Counted from the first letter of the stretch, positions 12,730-24,502 are shown. The stretch: DNA of 64,000 nucleotides from Misgurnus anguillicaudatus (GCF_027580225.2 NW_027395284.1:81478-145477); one strand, 5' to 3'. Numbers and translations: made by a program. The notes: generated by a model not told the origin, from the sequence alone.

Positions 12730-12964
12730 CTCTTTCCCCACCAGCGTTTTAAAAAAAAGTTGCCAGCCAAAGCATTTTTTTATGATTTTCACAAAAGTTT
12801 ATTGCCTTAAAAAGAACAGAAAATGTTCTTCTTTAAATATATGAACATACAATATATCAAATGAAACTTTTTTCCTTTATTTGTTCTTTTCATCTCCTCT
12901 CAAATATGGGTAGGTTTCTTCAAAAATACTAAATTTTGAGCAACAAGATGATATAATAGCATTT

Positions 12965-13158
12965 AAGGGGCGATTTACATTTCACGGCCTTTGCGCGCTC
13001 AAGTTCGTTATTTCAAATGTAGGCACCCGGTATACACACTCATAATGGAAGCATGCACCGCATCGAGTTAAAAACATTCCAACTTTTCAGAATGCCGCAA
13101 GCGCACCGTAGGTTGTGTTTTCCGTGCAGTTTTAGACGCGAAATGTGAACCGCCCCTT
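12965..13158. mobile_element. Short MITE, AAGGGGCG termini
   Basis: Begins AAGGGGCGATTTACATTTC and ends GAAATGTGAACCGCCCCTT, inverted ends of about 19 bp, 194 bp long. It interrupts the surrounding element. Confidence 0.8.
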
Positions 13159-13204
13159 ATGAAAGACTTTTGATAGAGATCAGATTCAGAGCAATGATCA
13201 AAAC

Positions 13205-13717
13205 TAGTGCTGCACAATTAATCGCATCGCAATCGCGATGTCAGCCTGTGCGATTATATGACAGCAAAATGTTGCAATTATATTAAATAAATAAATGTGT
13301 GGACTTGTTAACACAAACTCTGATAACAGTTTGATGATTTTCCTTGCTGTTTAAAAAAAGAAAGAAAAACGAACAAAAAAGGCATGCACGTGTGTGGTGT
13401 GCGTCGTCACTTATACCAGAGCGAAGATGGATGCAGAGGAGGTTGACAGTGATCTGGTAGCTAAAAAAAAACTCTACGTCTGTTGTATGGTGGTATTTTG
13501 GATTTAGGATTACTGACACTGAGCAGTTGCTACATCACGTGGCAATACGAAAACATTTCTAGTTTTACAAATACACATTTCAGCTAAACTGTGTGTGGAT
13601 TTTCCTTAAAACCCATCAAGTTGACTCATGATACCATTTAGTATAATCGCAATCGCACATCGCAATATTAGCATCAATAACCGCAATGGGAAAAATTACC
13701 CAAATCGTGCAGCCCTA
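13205..13717. mobile_element. Non-autonomous hAT element, TAGTGCTGCAC family
   Basis: Begins TAGTGCTGCACAATTAATCG and ends CGTGCAGCCCTA. The perfect 8-bp duplication ATCAAAAC lies at 13197-13204 and 13718-13725. 513 bp, no transposase. Confidence 0.9.
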
Positions 13718-14149
13718 ATCAAAACATACACAGAGTTTAAACTGTTTGGCCTAAGGGGTTGCTTCTGGATTTTACAAGTTGGGTAAGAGCGCCACCTGGT
13801 GGATAATAGCGGAAATATGGATTGCCGTAAAAACTCGTCATTGGCAAAGAAGCGTTTTCTCTTAATTGACGCGTTAACACGTCAATGGCGGGGAAAGAGT
13901 TATATTTCATTATATGAACTTGTGTCATTCATAAATGTCAAGGAAACTAAAAACTAATTTGTTGACATATTTAAATTAAAAATATTGTGTTTGGTCCTGA
14001 GATAGATTGTACCCATTTAAGTGGGTCGTGAAATAAAAGGGTTGGGAACACCTGAGCAAAACCATTTACTTGCATTTACATCTGATATGTTTATCAATTA
14101 ACAATTAAATTGCAGATATGCAGAACTTAGTCCAATTAGCTGCAATCAA

Positions 14150-14990
14150 AGGTCGACCAAAATGTTTTTTTTTTTATGGCGGATATGAGGCCGATATAAC
14201 ACAAATGTTATCACAGTAAATAAAAGACAAACAGAAAATTGGTGAAACTAAAAAACATTAGCATAACATTTATAAAAATAGCCTTTTAAAGTACTTAAAA
14301 CATATTTACAATACATAATTAATGTAGATCTGACATCTTACCGTGGGTTCACACCAGCCGCATTTGAGACGTCAAATTCGCGTCTGCCGCTTGAACATTT
14401 TGAATTGACCCGCTTAATTCACGTGTAAAAGCAGCGTGTGAAATTCTAGTTATCGAGACATTCACGCGGAAATTTGCGTCATGGGAGGGACTTCTGCGAC
14501 TCACGTCACTACTAGAGCAAGCTCTTGATTGGTTAACGCAGCGCGTTTTTCCGCCAAAGTTCAAATTTTTCAATTAGCGAAAGTGAGGCGGAATAGCGTT
14601 AAACGCGCCGCGCTAAACACCATATTCGCGTTGCGAGACCTCCAGACGCGCGTCAACGCATCTTTACATTGACTTAAAATTGAAATCACTCGCGCTTGAT
14701 GCCTCTACTGCGGCTGGTCTGAACGCAGCATTATGGTACTGTTTGAATAAGTGTGTTAAACTAGTGTGGTTTTGTGTGTGACGCAACATAACGTAATGTT
14801 AAAAAGTAAATAATGATTGATAATTTACTGTCTGTCAGACTTTGGCTTTACATCGAGTGACCCTGAGTGGCGTTTTCAATGCAAACATCAAATTTAAGTA
14901 ATAGAGACATTTACTGGCCAATTGAAAAAATTTATCGTCCGATGCCGATAATAAAAAAATCCAAATATGAGCCGATATTTCAGACCTCTG
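14150..14990. mobile_element. Degraded hAT-like element (GGTCGACC..GACCTCTG)
   Basis: Left GGTCGACCAAAATG and right CCGATATTTCAGACCTCTG resemble the termini of a cypriniform hAT family rich in CCGATA. The Harbinger-type MITE at 14341-14730 interrupts it. No clean TSD. Confidence 0.6.
14341..14730. mobile_element. Harbinger-type MITE, TTA duplication
   Basis: Left GGGTTCACACCAGCCGC and right GCGGCTGGTCTGAACGC are inverted. TTA at 14338-14340 and 14731-14733 is the duplicated target. It shares termini with the larger element at 56909-57814. Confidence 0.82.
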
Positions 14991-15046
14991 CAATACATTG
15001 TCCTATCACTAGTTGCAACATCATAATCTAACTGCATACGTCATAT

Positions 15047-15447
15047 GTGATCCTAAACCACAACAGTTATAAGGGTAAATTTTATGAAATAGAGATTTAT
15101 ACAACACCTGAAACCGGAAAAAATAAACTTTCCATTGATATATGGTTTGTTAGGACAGGACAATATTTCGCCGAGATAAAACTATTTGAAAAACTAAACT
15201 AAAAATTAATTTAAATATTGAGAAAATTGCTTTTAAAGTTGTCCAAAAAGTCCTTAACAACACATATTACTAATGATAAATACATTTTTATATATTTATG
15301 GTAGAAAATTTACTAAATATCGGCATGGAACATGATTTTTTGCATTTTTAAAAAAACATCGATAATTTTCACTCATACAATGTATTGTTGGCTATTGCAA
15401 CAAATATACTCATGCAACTTATGACTGATTCTGTGGTCAAGGGTAAA
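15047..15447. mobile_element. Dispersed fish DNA repeat, palindromic ends
   Basis: The left part (TGTGATCCTAAACCACAA, then TTTCCATTGATATATGGTTT) and the right part (TTCTGTGGTCAAGGGTAAAA) are of a widespread fish family. The assignment rests on recognising the family. Confidence 0.6.
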
Positions 15448-16063
15448 ATACACTGAAGCAAGAAGCATATGTTGATTTAAAAATTATTTCATTATTTGGG
15501 GACTACAGTAACATTCACTAACACCACTGATAATCCAAAAAGCAACTTTTTATCTGTAAGATAAAATATGACTGAATCATTTCATGCATTGCAACCTTAA
15601 TTTGTATACTGTAAGAAGCGAAGACTGTACTGTATTATATCTGTGCCGCACTTCTACAGATGCATATTAGCTCACAATGTGAACCCTGTTTAGTCTCTGT
15701 TAATTATTTTTTTAGCCTCCGAATGATTTTAATTACTTTCTTTACGCTCCAGATTGGAGTCCAAAAGGAAAATAACAGCAAACATTCTTCTCTTTTCATG
15801 CTTACTCAAGCAGGTCCATTCCCTTTTTTAATTCACAGCCTGATGGAGAGAGGCAACAGGATGGGATGTGACATTTTGGTAGGAAAGACTTCAGAATTCA
15901 AAGCAGCTGTGGTTAAAGAACCACCTGTAAAGAGACTCTCTGCATCTGATTTCTTCACAAACCTCAACCTAGCATTTGTTTCCAATCGTTGGTTTACGGA
16001 AAACCCGAAAGGTTGTAGAAATGCTTTGTCGGCCGGGGGATTAAATATACCAGGAGATGCTAT
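15448..16063. other. Non-coding unique sequence
   Basis: An open frame of 135 codons (15660-16067) runs through here without a recognisable domain or splice context and ends in the next repeat. I do not call it a gene. Confidence 0.4.
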
Positions 16064-16369
16064 TTAAAGGGACAGTTCACCCAAAAATCAAAATTCTGTC
16101 ATTATTTACTCGCTCTTATGTTGTTGCAAACCTGTATACATTTCTTTGTTCATGAGCCCCATTCACTTCCATTGTATCAGTTTTCCTACTATAGAAGTGT
16201 GATCTAGGCTCATGATTGGTTTGGTTACAAAAAATATATATTTTATGTGTACCAATTTAAGTCGTTTTTAAAAAGATTTTTTTCAACTTAAATTTATTCA
16301 TAAAATGTTTTTTTTTTTAGGTTTTACCAATTGAAGTACGTTTTTTTCACCTTAAATTTTTTCACTTTA

Positions 16370-16588
16370 AAGGCCCCTGCATGATCTCTGAAAGCCAACG
16401 TTTACATTTAAAATCACCTTAACAAACACACCCCTACCCCAATAGAATCCAGACCCACCCATACGCAACCCAAGCAAAGATGTTGGTTAGTAGACACGCC
16501 CCTTACTGCTGATTGGCTACAAGTGTGTTTTGGTAGTTGGCCTGACTCCCTGTTCCAAAGTGTTTTACAAAAGTCAGGCACCCCGCCT
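16370..16588. mobile_element. TTAA-flanked MITE, AGGC..GCATGA family
   Basis: Starts AGGCCCCTGCATGAT, ends GGCACCCCGCCT. TTAA at 16366-16369 and 16589-16592. Related copies lie at 29641-29856 and 47038-47101. Confidence 0.85.
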
Positions 16589-16590
16589 TT

Positions 16591-17491
16591 AAGAGTTTGG
16601 TTCCAAAACGCGAAAAAAGTTACAACCAAAATCAGTATTGTGTCTGGTTAGTATTAAAAAGTCAATTCTTAATTTTATGCAAAATTCAATATCTGCCATG
16701 TTATTCTGTCATTTTTAATCCCTTTTTTCCCAAAACGCGATAAACACCGGTCCTCCTTCTCTGCAGAATGCAATAAATCCGCTCAACAAATCACAGCACA
16801 CCATTCCACGCATTGTAAACAATAATGGCGCCGCTTTGAATACACACAGAATCCAAGTTTTCCTCATCAACTTTGTACTTCATGATCAACAAACAAACAA
16901 AAACAAAATAATGCTTTTGATAACATTGATAAACCTGTGGTGGTTTTCTGTGTCGGGGAAGAAACGTAAGCGATCAAAGTCAAATAATATATGCGAGATG
17001 CACTCGGGCTAAGGAAAAATGTCGGCTGTTGCTTGTACATTATTTTACTCAAAGTCAACGAAAATCGAGCAGGACCAAAACATTTTACAGCTGATCGCTG
17101 TCAAAAAAGTTCAGCGACAACGTCCCAAGGATGACAGCAGCAATGACAGTGATCTTAATATGACAAAGTGTTTTGATTAATGCCATTAATGTTTATTTTT
17201 TAATCAATGTATACCACTAGTCAACTAAACAGATGAACGCACATTTATATATTGATTCAAAAAATATATATGCATTTTGAAGAAAAACTTTGCATTTTGC
17301 AGAAAAAAAATCAGTTTTTACAATAAATCTTAAAAAACGAATTATGGAATTGAATGTTTAATGGTATTAAAACCTAAAGATGATATGTGAAAGTTTGTAA
17401 CCGAAAATAGTGGTTTTCATTTTGTCACTTTCTTGGTATACAAAACATTTAAGATTTAAATGGATTTATTGCGTTTTGAAACCAAACTCTT
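16591..17491. mobile_element. Element with AAGAGTTTGGTTCC ends (copy 1)
   Basis: Left AAGAGTTTGGTTCCAAAACG, right AAACCAAACTCTT. Its interior (GAACAATCACAGC-like, then CAGCTGATCGCTGTCAAAAA) matches the copy at 26230-27443. Confidence 0.78.
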
Positions 17492-17603
17492 CAAATATTC
17501 CCAAAATATCTTCCTTCGTGTTCATCAGAACAAAAAAAAATGTATACAGGTTTGTAACAAAATGAGACAAAATTTTCATTTAAACCTTCATTTAAACCTT
17601 TAA

Positions 17604-18461
17604 AGGATTAGTCAATTTTCTTCATCCAGATAATTTACTCACCACCATGTCATCCAAAATATTGATGTCTTTCCTTGTTCAGTCGAGAAAAAATTATGTT
17701 TTTTGAGGAAAACATTGCAGGATTTTTCTCATTGTAATGGACTTTAATGGGCCCCAACACTTAACAGTTTTAATGCAGTTTAAAATTGTAGTTTCAAATG
17801 ACTCTAAACGATCCCAAACTAGGCATAAGGCTCTTATCTAGCGATACGATTGTCATTTTTGACCAAAAAAATTAAAAATATGAACTTTTAAACCACAACT
17901 TCTCGTCTTCCTCCGGCTGTGTGACGAGCCAGCGCGACCTCACTTAATTGCGTAATGCGTGGAAAGGTCACGTGTTACATATATGAAACGCACATTTGCG
18001 AACCATTTTAAACAATAAACTGACACAAAGACATTAATTAGTATCATTCGACATACAACAGTTGGAATGGTCCTCTTTCTCCACACTTGTAAACACTGGG
18101 GCGTAGTTTCGATACGTCATCCGTGACCTCTTGACGTGATGACGTATTACGTGAGGTCTCGCTGGCGCAGATAGATGAGAAGTTGTGGTTTAAAAGTAAA
18201 TTTTTTCCTTGCCAAAAATGACAATCGTTTCGCTAGATAAGACCCTTATGCCTCGTTTGAGATCGTTTAGAGTCCTTTGAAACTGCAATGTGAAACTGCA
18301 TTAAAAGTGTTAAGTGTTGGGGTCCATTAAAGTCCATTAAAATGAGAAAAATCCTCAAAAAACATAATTTCTTCTCGACTCAACAAAGAAAGAAATCAAC
18401 ATTTTGGATGACATGGTGAGTAAATTATCTGGATTTTTTTTAAGAAAATTGACTAATCCTT
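17604..18461. mobile_element. Long-TIR TTAA element, intact copy
   Basis: Starts AGGATTAGTCAATTTTCTT after TTAA (17600-17603), ends GACTAATCCTT before TTAA (18462-18465). The two arms are about 300 bp each and inverted (CATTTTGGATGACATGG against CCATGTCATCCAAAAT). The centre holds an inner inverted pair TTTTAAACCACAACTTCTC. No ORF of note. Confidence 0.9.
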
Positions 18462-18465
18462 TTAA

Positions 18466-19430
18466 GGTTCACCACAAAGGAGCATGTATTTCCTTATGCT
18501 TCCTTACACAAAACTATATGTATATAAATATATAATACACAACCTATTTGTGCATAGCCAGCTTAAAAATGTCACTGATTACTGCGACGCAAATGACTGG
18601 AAGTAATGCAACGCTGAACAGCAGTCCATAAAACAAATTTAATTCCTGGTTGTTTTGATTCCTTAGAAACTCGAGGTCTGAGATATTGCCAGATGCAGCA
18701 TTATGGAGAAACTTTTTATGTAAAAGAAAGCAACGGTTTGAATGGTGGATTTGGAGACCATCCCTTGATGATTCCTGGTCCCTTGCTAACTAATTGGTTT
18801 AAAGTTGCCAAGCATGCGCCACAAGCCATTTCAAACCCATTGATATTTTAGCTTTAAAGCAGAAATCCTTTAAATAAAAGAAAAATCTAGCGGTTTCCAC
18901 CATGCACGTCCATTGGGTAAAAACTTCTGTCTACGTTTTTTGTTTTTGCCCTTTATTTTCTGTCGTCCCAGCTGAACCTGTACTGTAGCTCCGAACTTGG
19001 ACAAAGTTTTGCTCAAAGAGCAACTCTGTCTGCTGACCACACGATCGGCCAATCAAATGTCAGCTTTCCGCCGACTTCAAGGCAGAACTCGCATCAAGCG
19101 CCAGACCTAAAGTGAAGCGGCGTGTTACTCTTGCCGAAATGCAGAAAAAAATCAATGAAAATGCTGCCAGCCGCTGAATCTGCTGGCAGAGCAGAAGGGA
19201 CACGTTACAAGTGCCGGTCCCTCTGGCAACAGACAGATATGGGAAGCTGAACCAAGCACCTGGATCTTCAGAAGATGGAATATATTTGGGCTTGGTGCAA
19301 AATGTAGAAACATCTGACTCAGTTCATCTGCACTGACATATTTCGATGCCTGTGCCGGCTGCCGACAAAGTGTACATGGATCCACAGTTCTACATTAACT
19401 CAACTCAAAATGGTTTTTGAGACTTTAAAG
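18466..19430. other. Non-coding unique sequence
   Basis: Sequence between repeats with no splice-supported exon. Short ORFs at 18870-19052 and 19152-19385 match nothing known to me. Confidence 0.4.
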
Positions 19431-19784
19431 GTGCAGTGGTTAAATATTGTAACAAGAGGATTTTCATTTTATTTGCAGTTCATTTGATTCCATTAAGATT
19501 GTCTGTGGTATAACAGAAAGACGTCCAGATTGGGCTGTTGTACTCAGTTAGTAGTGCAGTTAGACTTTACCACCACTAGATGGATACCTGCATCTGTTTT
19601 CCAGTGTCATATAAGTGCACAGACAATTGAAACGCCAAACCCCATTTTCATCTCCAGTATCAACACTATGTCACCAGACTGGGTAAAGAGACACTCACTT
19701 TAAAAATAGCTGGATTATATTGGGTAAATACTGGGTAAATATTGGACAAAACACACTGCTGGGTTAAAATTGACCCAATGCTGG
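19431..19784. repeat. Repeat-like sequence before the duplicated block
   Basis: Begins TTTAAAGGTGCAGTGG, like a left end of the AGGTGCAGTG family seen complete at 29938, but without a matching right end here. Confidence 0.4.
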
Positions 19785-20517
19785 GTTATTATACCCCATG
19801 GTTGCATTAAACAACCCAACATTGGGTCAATTTAACCCAGCATGCACTTTAAAAACAAACAGTGCTAAATAGCGCTAAAAGTAGTTCACTGGCTCGTAAT
19901 CACATGGGAACCATTTTAAGTGCCATATAGCAGCTATGTAGTACCTGTATTGTGCTATATAGAACCATATTTAGTGCTATAGTGGTACTATATCACCCCC
20001 GAATGGTTCTTCATAGGTGCTATATACTTGGCACTAAAAATGGTTGACGAAAAATAATTACAAGCTTTTAGTGCTATTTAGCACAAAGGGTTAAAAGTAA
20101 CCCAGACATTTTTAGAGTGCTGTATATCCGGACAAGTTGAATTTACTTAAAAAATAGGAGAAGGAAAATTGTTGCCCTTGTAAAATTAAGTAAGTGAACT
20201 AAGTGTACATTAAACTTAAAATGTCTATTAATTCCTATATAATTAAACAAGTCCAATAAACTTCATTTTAAGTTGATTTAACGTGAAATAATTTGTAATA
20301 TCAATTCCTTTGTCCAACATCTCCACTAAGTTAACTGAGCTCAAAAATTTCCAGATTTTTAAATAATTTAGATTACTTTTAGTGTAATAAATGGTGGGTA
20401 TTTATAACACAATAAACTTGATTCTTCGCAGAAACACACAAACTGCATTTTTGACACGCATTGTCAGTATTGTGCTATCAATTACAACAAAACAAGATTA
20501 TAAATTAAACCTCTTAT
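19785..20517. repeat. Direct-repeat block, copy 1
   Basis: Shares ACCCCATGGTTGCATTAAAC, GGAAAATTGTTG.CCTT, TATATAATTAAACAAGTCCA and ATAAACTTGATTCT in order with 20987-21748. It carries its own insertion (19861-20085) and an empty site (20266-20279) at the position of the SINE in copy 2. Confidence 0.78.
19861..20085. mobile_element. Palindromic MITE (AGTGCTAAATAGC)
   Basis: Left AGTGCTAAATAGCGCTAAAAG and right CTTTTAGTGCTATTTAGCAC are inverted. Present in copy 1 of the direct-repeat block only. Confidence 0.65.
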
Positions 20518-20986
20518 CAGTGGCGAACGGTGACTTCTTATTTCGAAGGCGCTCGATGTGAAGTTTGTCGCAACATGTATGTAGCCCATCGTGTGTCGTT
20601 CGTAATTTAAAAATGTGTGTTCTGCACGTCAAGTGATCCTATGTGCGTCACGTGTCTTGTCAAAATAAGTGCCTGCTGCAGACACGTCTAAAGGGTTTAT
20701 GATAAAAGAGACGCTCTCGTTTGCCACATACTCGCATAATCTCATGCGTAATCAAAGTTTAGTGTTAAGGGAGTGTCTTGCTTGTATTTTGTGAATGTGA
20801 GCGTTTCTTTTATCATAAACGGTTTTGACGCGTGTGCAGCAGGCACTTATTTTGACAAAACACGTGATGCACATAATTTACGTAACGCAACAAACACATA
20901 TTTTGAAAACACGAGCAACACACATGCCACTCCGAATACATACTTTGAATTTGCGCCCCTCGGAAGAGCAGTCACGAGCCGCCACA
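20518..20986. mobile_element. Palindromic element, GTGGCGGC family (copy 1)
   Basis: Starts CAGTGGCGAACGGTGAC, ends AGCAGTCACGAGCCGCCA. An internal inverted pair, TGTCAAAATAAGTGCCTGC against GCAGGCACTTATTTTGACA, flanks a central hairpin. A second copy is at 60209-60663. Long ORFs here are by-products of the palindrome. Confidence 0.82.
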
Positions 20987-21748
20987 TATTATACCCCATG
21001 GTTGCATAAAACAACCCAACATTGGGTAATTTTTAACCAAGCATGGGGTCATTTTAACCCAGCATGTGCTCTCTTCAATATTTACCCATTATGGGTCAAA
21101 AATAACCCAGCCATTTCTAGAGTGCTGTAAAGTTGAATTTATTTAAAAAAAATAGAAAAAGGAAAATTGTTGACCTTATAAAATTAAGTAATGTGAACTA
21201 AAACAAGAATACATTTAACTTAAAATTTCTAGTAATTCCTATATAATTAAACAAGTCCAATAAACTTTTTTTAAAGTTGATTTTTATTTTTTGCCTTTAT
21301 TTAACAGTGAATTTTTAGGAGAGGACAGGAAGGTACAGGGAGAAGAGAGGGGTATGGGATCGGCAAATGACCACGAGTCGGGAATTGAACTCGGGTCGCC
21401 GAAAGTGCGAAAGCACCACATGTCGGAGCACTGCCCACTATACCACCGGCTCTGACTTTAAAGTTGATTTAACTTGAAAAAATTTGTAATATCAATTACT
21501 CTGTCCGACATATCTCCATTTTCTATTTTTAAATAATTAAAAAACTTTTAGGTTTATAAATGTTAGGTATTATAACATAATAAACTTGATTCTCCACAGA
21601 AACACATACAAACTGCGTTTTTTGACACGCATTACTGTGTCAAATGTAAAATGTGCTGAAGAGGGTTCACTGATCACCTGAACAGTGCCTTCACAAAATT
21701 ATAATTTGCAACAAAACAACATTATAAATTAAACCTCTATGACATTTT
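20987..21748. repeat. Direct-repeat block, copy 2, with SINE
   Basis: Collinear with 19785-20517. It contains the SINE at 21284-21456, which is absent at the matching site of copy 1. Confidence 0.78.
21284..21456 (-). mobile_element. tRNA-derived SINE
   Basis: Minus strand: a tRNA-like head starting GAGCCGGTGGTATAGTGGGC, with A box TGGTATAGTGGG (21434-21445) and B box GAGTTCAATTCCC (21380-21392), then a body and an A-rich 3' end. A 14-bp target duplication TTTAAAGTTGATTT lies at 21270-21283 and 21457-21470. Pol III boxes and TSD together make it a SINE, not a tRNA gene. Confidence 0.93.
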
Positions 21749-21835
21749 ATAAAAAACATTTAGGTCTTATTCTGTGAAAAAGCAAAAAAATCAAAATATT
21801 CAGGTATAAATCATTATAGGTATTCTTTACATCAA

Positions 21836-22656
21836 GGGTCTCCAAAGTAGTCCCAAAGCACATTTTATTAATAGTCTCAATTCTAATATTTATGTATTAC
21901 ATATTTTTTTTATATTAGCTGTAAAAAATCCATAGAAATTACAATGTTATTGCAGCTGGGTTGCTGGTAATTTACTGTAGATTTAAATTTATGTTATTTA
22001 CTGGCAAGAGTTTGTTCAAAGTTTAATACATTTTAAATATTATCAAGTCTTTATCTTTACAGAATAAAACTATACACTGTAAAAAAAATCTGTAGAAATT
22101 ACAGTATTATTGCAGCTGGGTTGCCGGTAACTTACCGTATATTTAAATTTATGTTATTTACTGGCAATATTTTGTTTAAAGTTTAATGAACAATAAACAT
22201 TTACAAGTCTTTGTCTTTACAGAGTAAAACTAAAAAACAGCATCAAGCAAAACATTCTGGGAAACAAAATCTTGAAGCAAAAACCAGAAAAGGTTGATGA
22301 TGATTTCTGGTTCCCAGAATGCTTTGCATGAGGCTGTTATTGTATAGTTTTATTCTGTAAAGATAAAGACTTGTTAATATGTAAAATATATTTAAGCTTG
22401 AACAAACTCTTCCCAGTAAATAACATAAATTTAAATCTACGGTAAGTTACCGGCAACCCAGCTGCAATAACACTGTAATTTCTAAGGATTTTTTTTACAG
22501 TGTTGGTTTCCATACACTACAATTTTAAACAATACTAAAACATAAACAAGTAAAATAAAATCAACAAAGTTTTGAGCAGACAATCAAAAAGTAGCCCTCC
22601 AGATTGTTTTATACGTTGTGGTAGCCCTTGCCCACAAAAAGGTTGGAGACACCTGC
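21836..22656. mobile_element. hAT-like element enclosing a palindrome
   Basis: Left AGGGTCTCCAAAGTAG and right AAGGTTGGAGACACCTG are roughly inverted. The interior holds the foldback at 22073-22503. No clean TSD. Confidence 0.55.
22073..22503. mobile_element. Foldback element ACACTGTAAAAAAAATC
   Basis: Left ACACTGTAAAAAAAATCTG and right GGATTTTTTTTACAGTGT are inverted, as are TTGCAGCTGGGTTGCCGGTA and its complement at 22443-22465. Part of a further copy precedes it at 21926-22060. Confidence 0.85.
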
Positions 22657-24479
22657 TCCACGTGTATTAATCAATTTAAGTTAATTTAACTTGAATGTTT
22701 TAGTTTAATGAATATTATATGCTTAAAATTAAAATAAAGATTTATATGTGTCAAAAACTTCAAACATTAAGGTGATGTTTACGTCATTGTTAACCCAGAT
22801 ATTGTCTTTACTTGCAACTTTTGGAAGCAAACAGGCAGAATATGCCTGATATCAATTGTGATGTTTACTTTAGTTTGTTTTCGTTTTCTGGCGGTTTCAA
22901 GGGAGCAATTTCCAGTGATGAAATTGAACCTCGCTCCTCAAGGAATTCATTAGAATGCAGGAAAATAGTTGCCGTGCTGATCTTTCTCCTAGTGGGAATA
23001 AGCCGGACGGAGACCCTGGGGCATGAGCGCGACACAATGCAACATGCCAACTAATAAAGCTCGGAGATTATTGAAGCCAGTTGTTTAAGACACAAATAAA
23101 CACACTAACAAATAGGAGTGGGCGGGGCTTTAGGGAATTGATTGGCATGTGCTAATAGAAAGATGTACAACCTGTATGTCTTTATTATGTAGAAGAGCCT
23201 GGTTACCTTACGCCTTATATATAAAGTATATAATGAAAGTGAATGACGAATGGGGTCCTAAGTGGTCTATATATCACATCATATATTGTTTAAGTTGGGT
23301 CTCCTCGATGTATCAGTCGATCTATTAAAACTGTAAGAATGATTTGGAATGTAAGACAAAAGACAAATCAAAATATAAAAACACTTTAATAATCATTTTT
23401 GTTTTCATTTTAGTAACTGACAGACTCGGTCCCCATTCACTTTCATTACTATATTTTAAAGCCTTACGAGTTAGTAAAAGATGACAGAATTAACATTTTC
23501 GAGTCAAAGGTCACTTAAAAACATACTTATGTTATGTTCATTTTATCACAAAATGGTGCAAAAAAAGTATATACAAACAATTTAAAACATCAAAAAGACC
23601 AGAGTGAAAAAGGTTAACATAGTATTTCTTTAATTTTTTTCATTTCAATTAGCATGTAAAGTATGAATGTGCATCTTGAATGTTAAACATCGGTCAAAAA
23701 AAACAAATAAATAAAAGTTGCCTTTCCTTCACCATCCAAATGATACGGGTGAAAGCAGAGAACGAATAGTCTGGTAGACAGTCAGTGTCCGATTCGTGTG
23801 CCGTACAATCCTCAAAACAACCATATTAGAGGCACACGCAGAACGATCTTCATCGCCACGACTTAAACAAATGATCCTTAAGTACTCTCACATACTATTG
23901 TCTTTCCGGCAACAAGCATAATCTGTTATCGTGGTAACAAAACGTTATGCATGTGATTATTGCAAAATACAATAAAAAAAAAGTAAACACTAATGCTCTC
24001 GACTAAAGTTTTAAAACAAATACCATTTTATATTTGGTACATCACAGCAAATCATACTGCATGATCAAAAGGTGCCGCATAATAGCTGCTGTCTGTATAG
24101 TATAACTTCATACGCTTGTGTAACCTATATTAGACCGAGTCTGCCGACGATCACAAGCCGTACAAGAGCACACAGATTACAGTCTGGAAGAGGTCAAAAT
24201 GTTTTCAAAAAGTGAACAGAGCAGAATTGTACAAGGCCAAGAAGACATACATTGCATTGCGTTCATGTGATCGCTGTTTGTAAACGTACAGGTATTGCGA
24301 CGACACTTGTAAACCCATTGAATTATGTAGTTGGAGAAACACTTTCGTATTTCGTAAAATCAAACTATTTGGTTTACAAGATGAAAGGCTTTCCTTTTGT
24401 GCAGAAAAACAAGGCACTCTCGAAAATCTGAAGGCACGGAGGATATGTGAATATTTATAAGTTTCTGCATTGTATGCAA
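22657..24479. other. Non-coding; possible extended nek7 3' UTR
   Basis: 23215-23515 is repeat-like (AATGAAAGTGAATGAC, inverted at CATTCACTTTCATT). About 23700-24480 is unique and could be a distal 3' UTR of nek7. No exon seen. Confidence 0.4.
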
Positions 24480-24496
24480 GACCTTTGCATTAATCA

Positions 24497-24502
24497 TTTA
24501 TT
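24497..24502 (-). terminator. Candidate poly(A) signal AATAAA for nek7
   Basis: TTTATT on the plus strand is AATAAA on the minus strand, 1.16 kb past the nek7 stop codon. It is the first canonical hexamer I found downstream of the stop. Cleavage would be expected about 10-30 nt lower. Confidence 0.45.

Larger units (their letters stand above)
12730..13899. mobile_element. CTCTTTCCCC-family MITE with two insertions
   Basis: Begins CTCTTTCCCCACC and ends CAATGGCGGGGAAAGAG. The expected ~500-bp element is lengthened by a short MITE (12965-13158) and a hAT element (13205-13717). The flanking TTAA is degraded, so this is an older copy than those at 5780 or 38050. Confidence 0.85.
16068..17590. 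mobile_element. TTAA-type element AGGGACAGTTCACCC, interrupted
   Basis: Left end TTAA then AGGGACAGTTCACCCAAAAA. Sequence typical of its right part resumes after 17500 (TGTTCATCAGAACAAA, then GTATACAGGTTTGTAACAAA). Two other elements split it. Confidence 0.72.

Noticed and set aside
21360..21456. tRNA gene on the minus strand
   Set aside because: A and B boxes are present but the sequence does not close into a cloverleaf with an acceptor stem, and it is flanked by a 14-bp TSD with an A-rich tail: a SINE.
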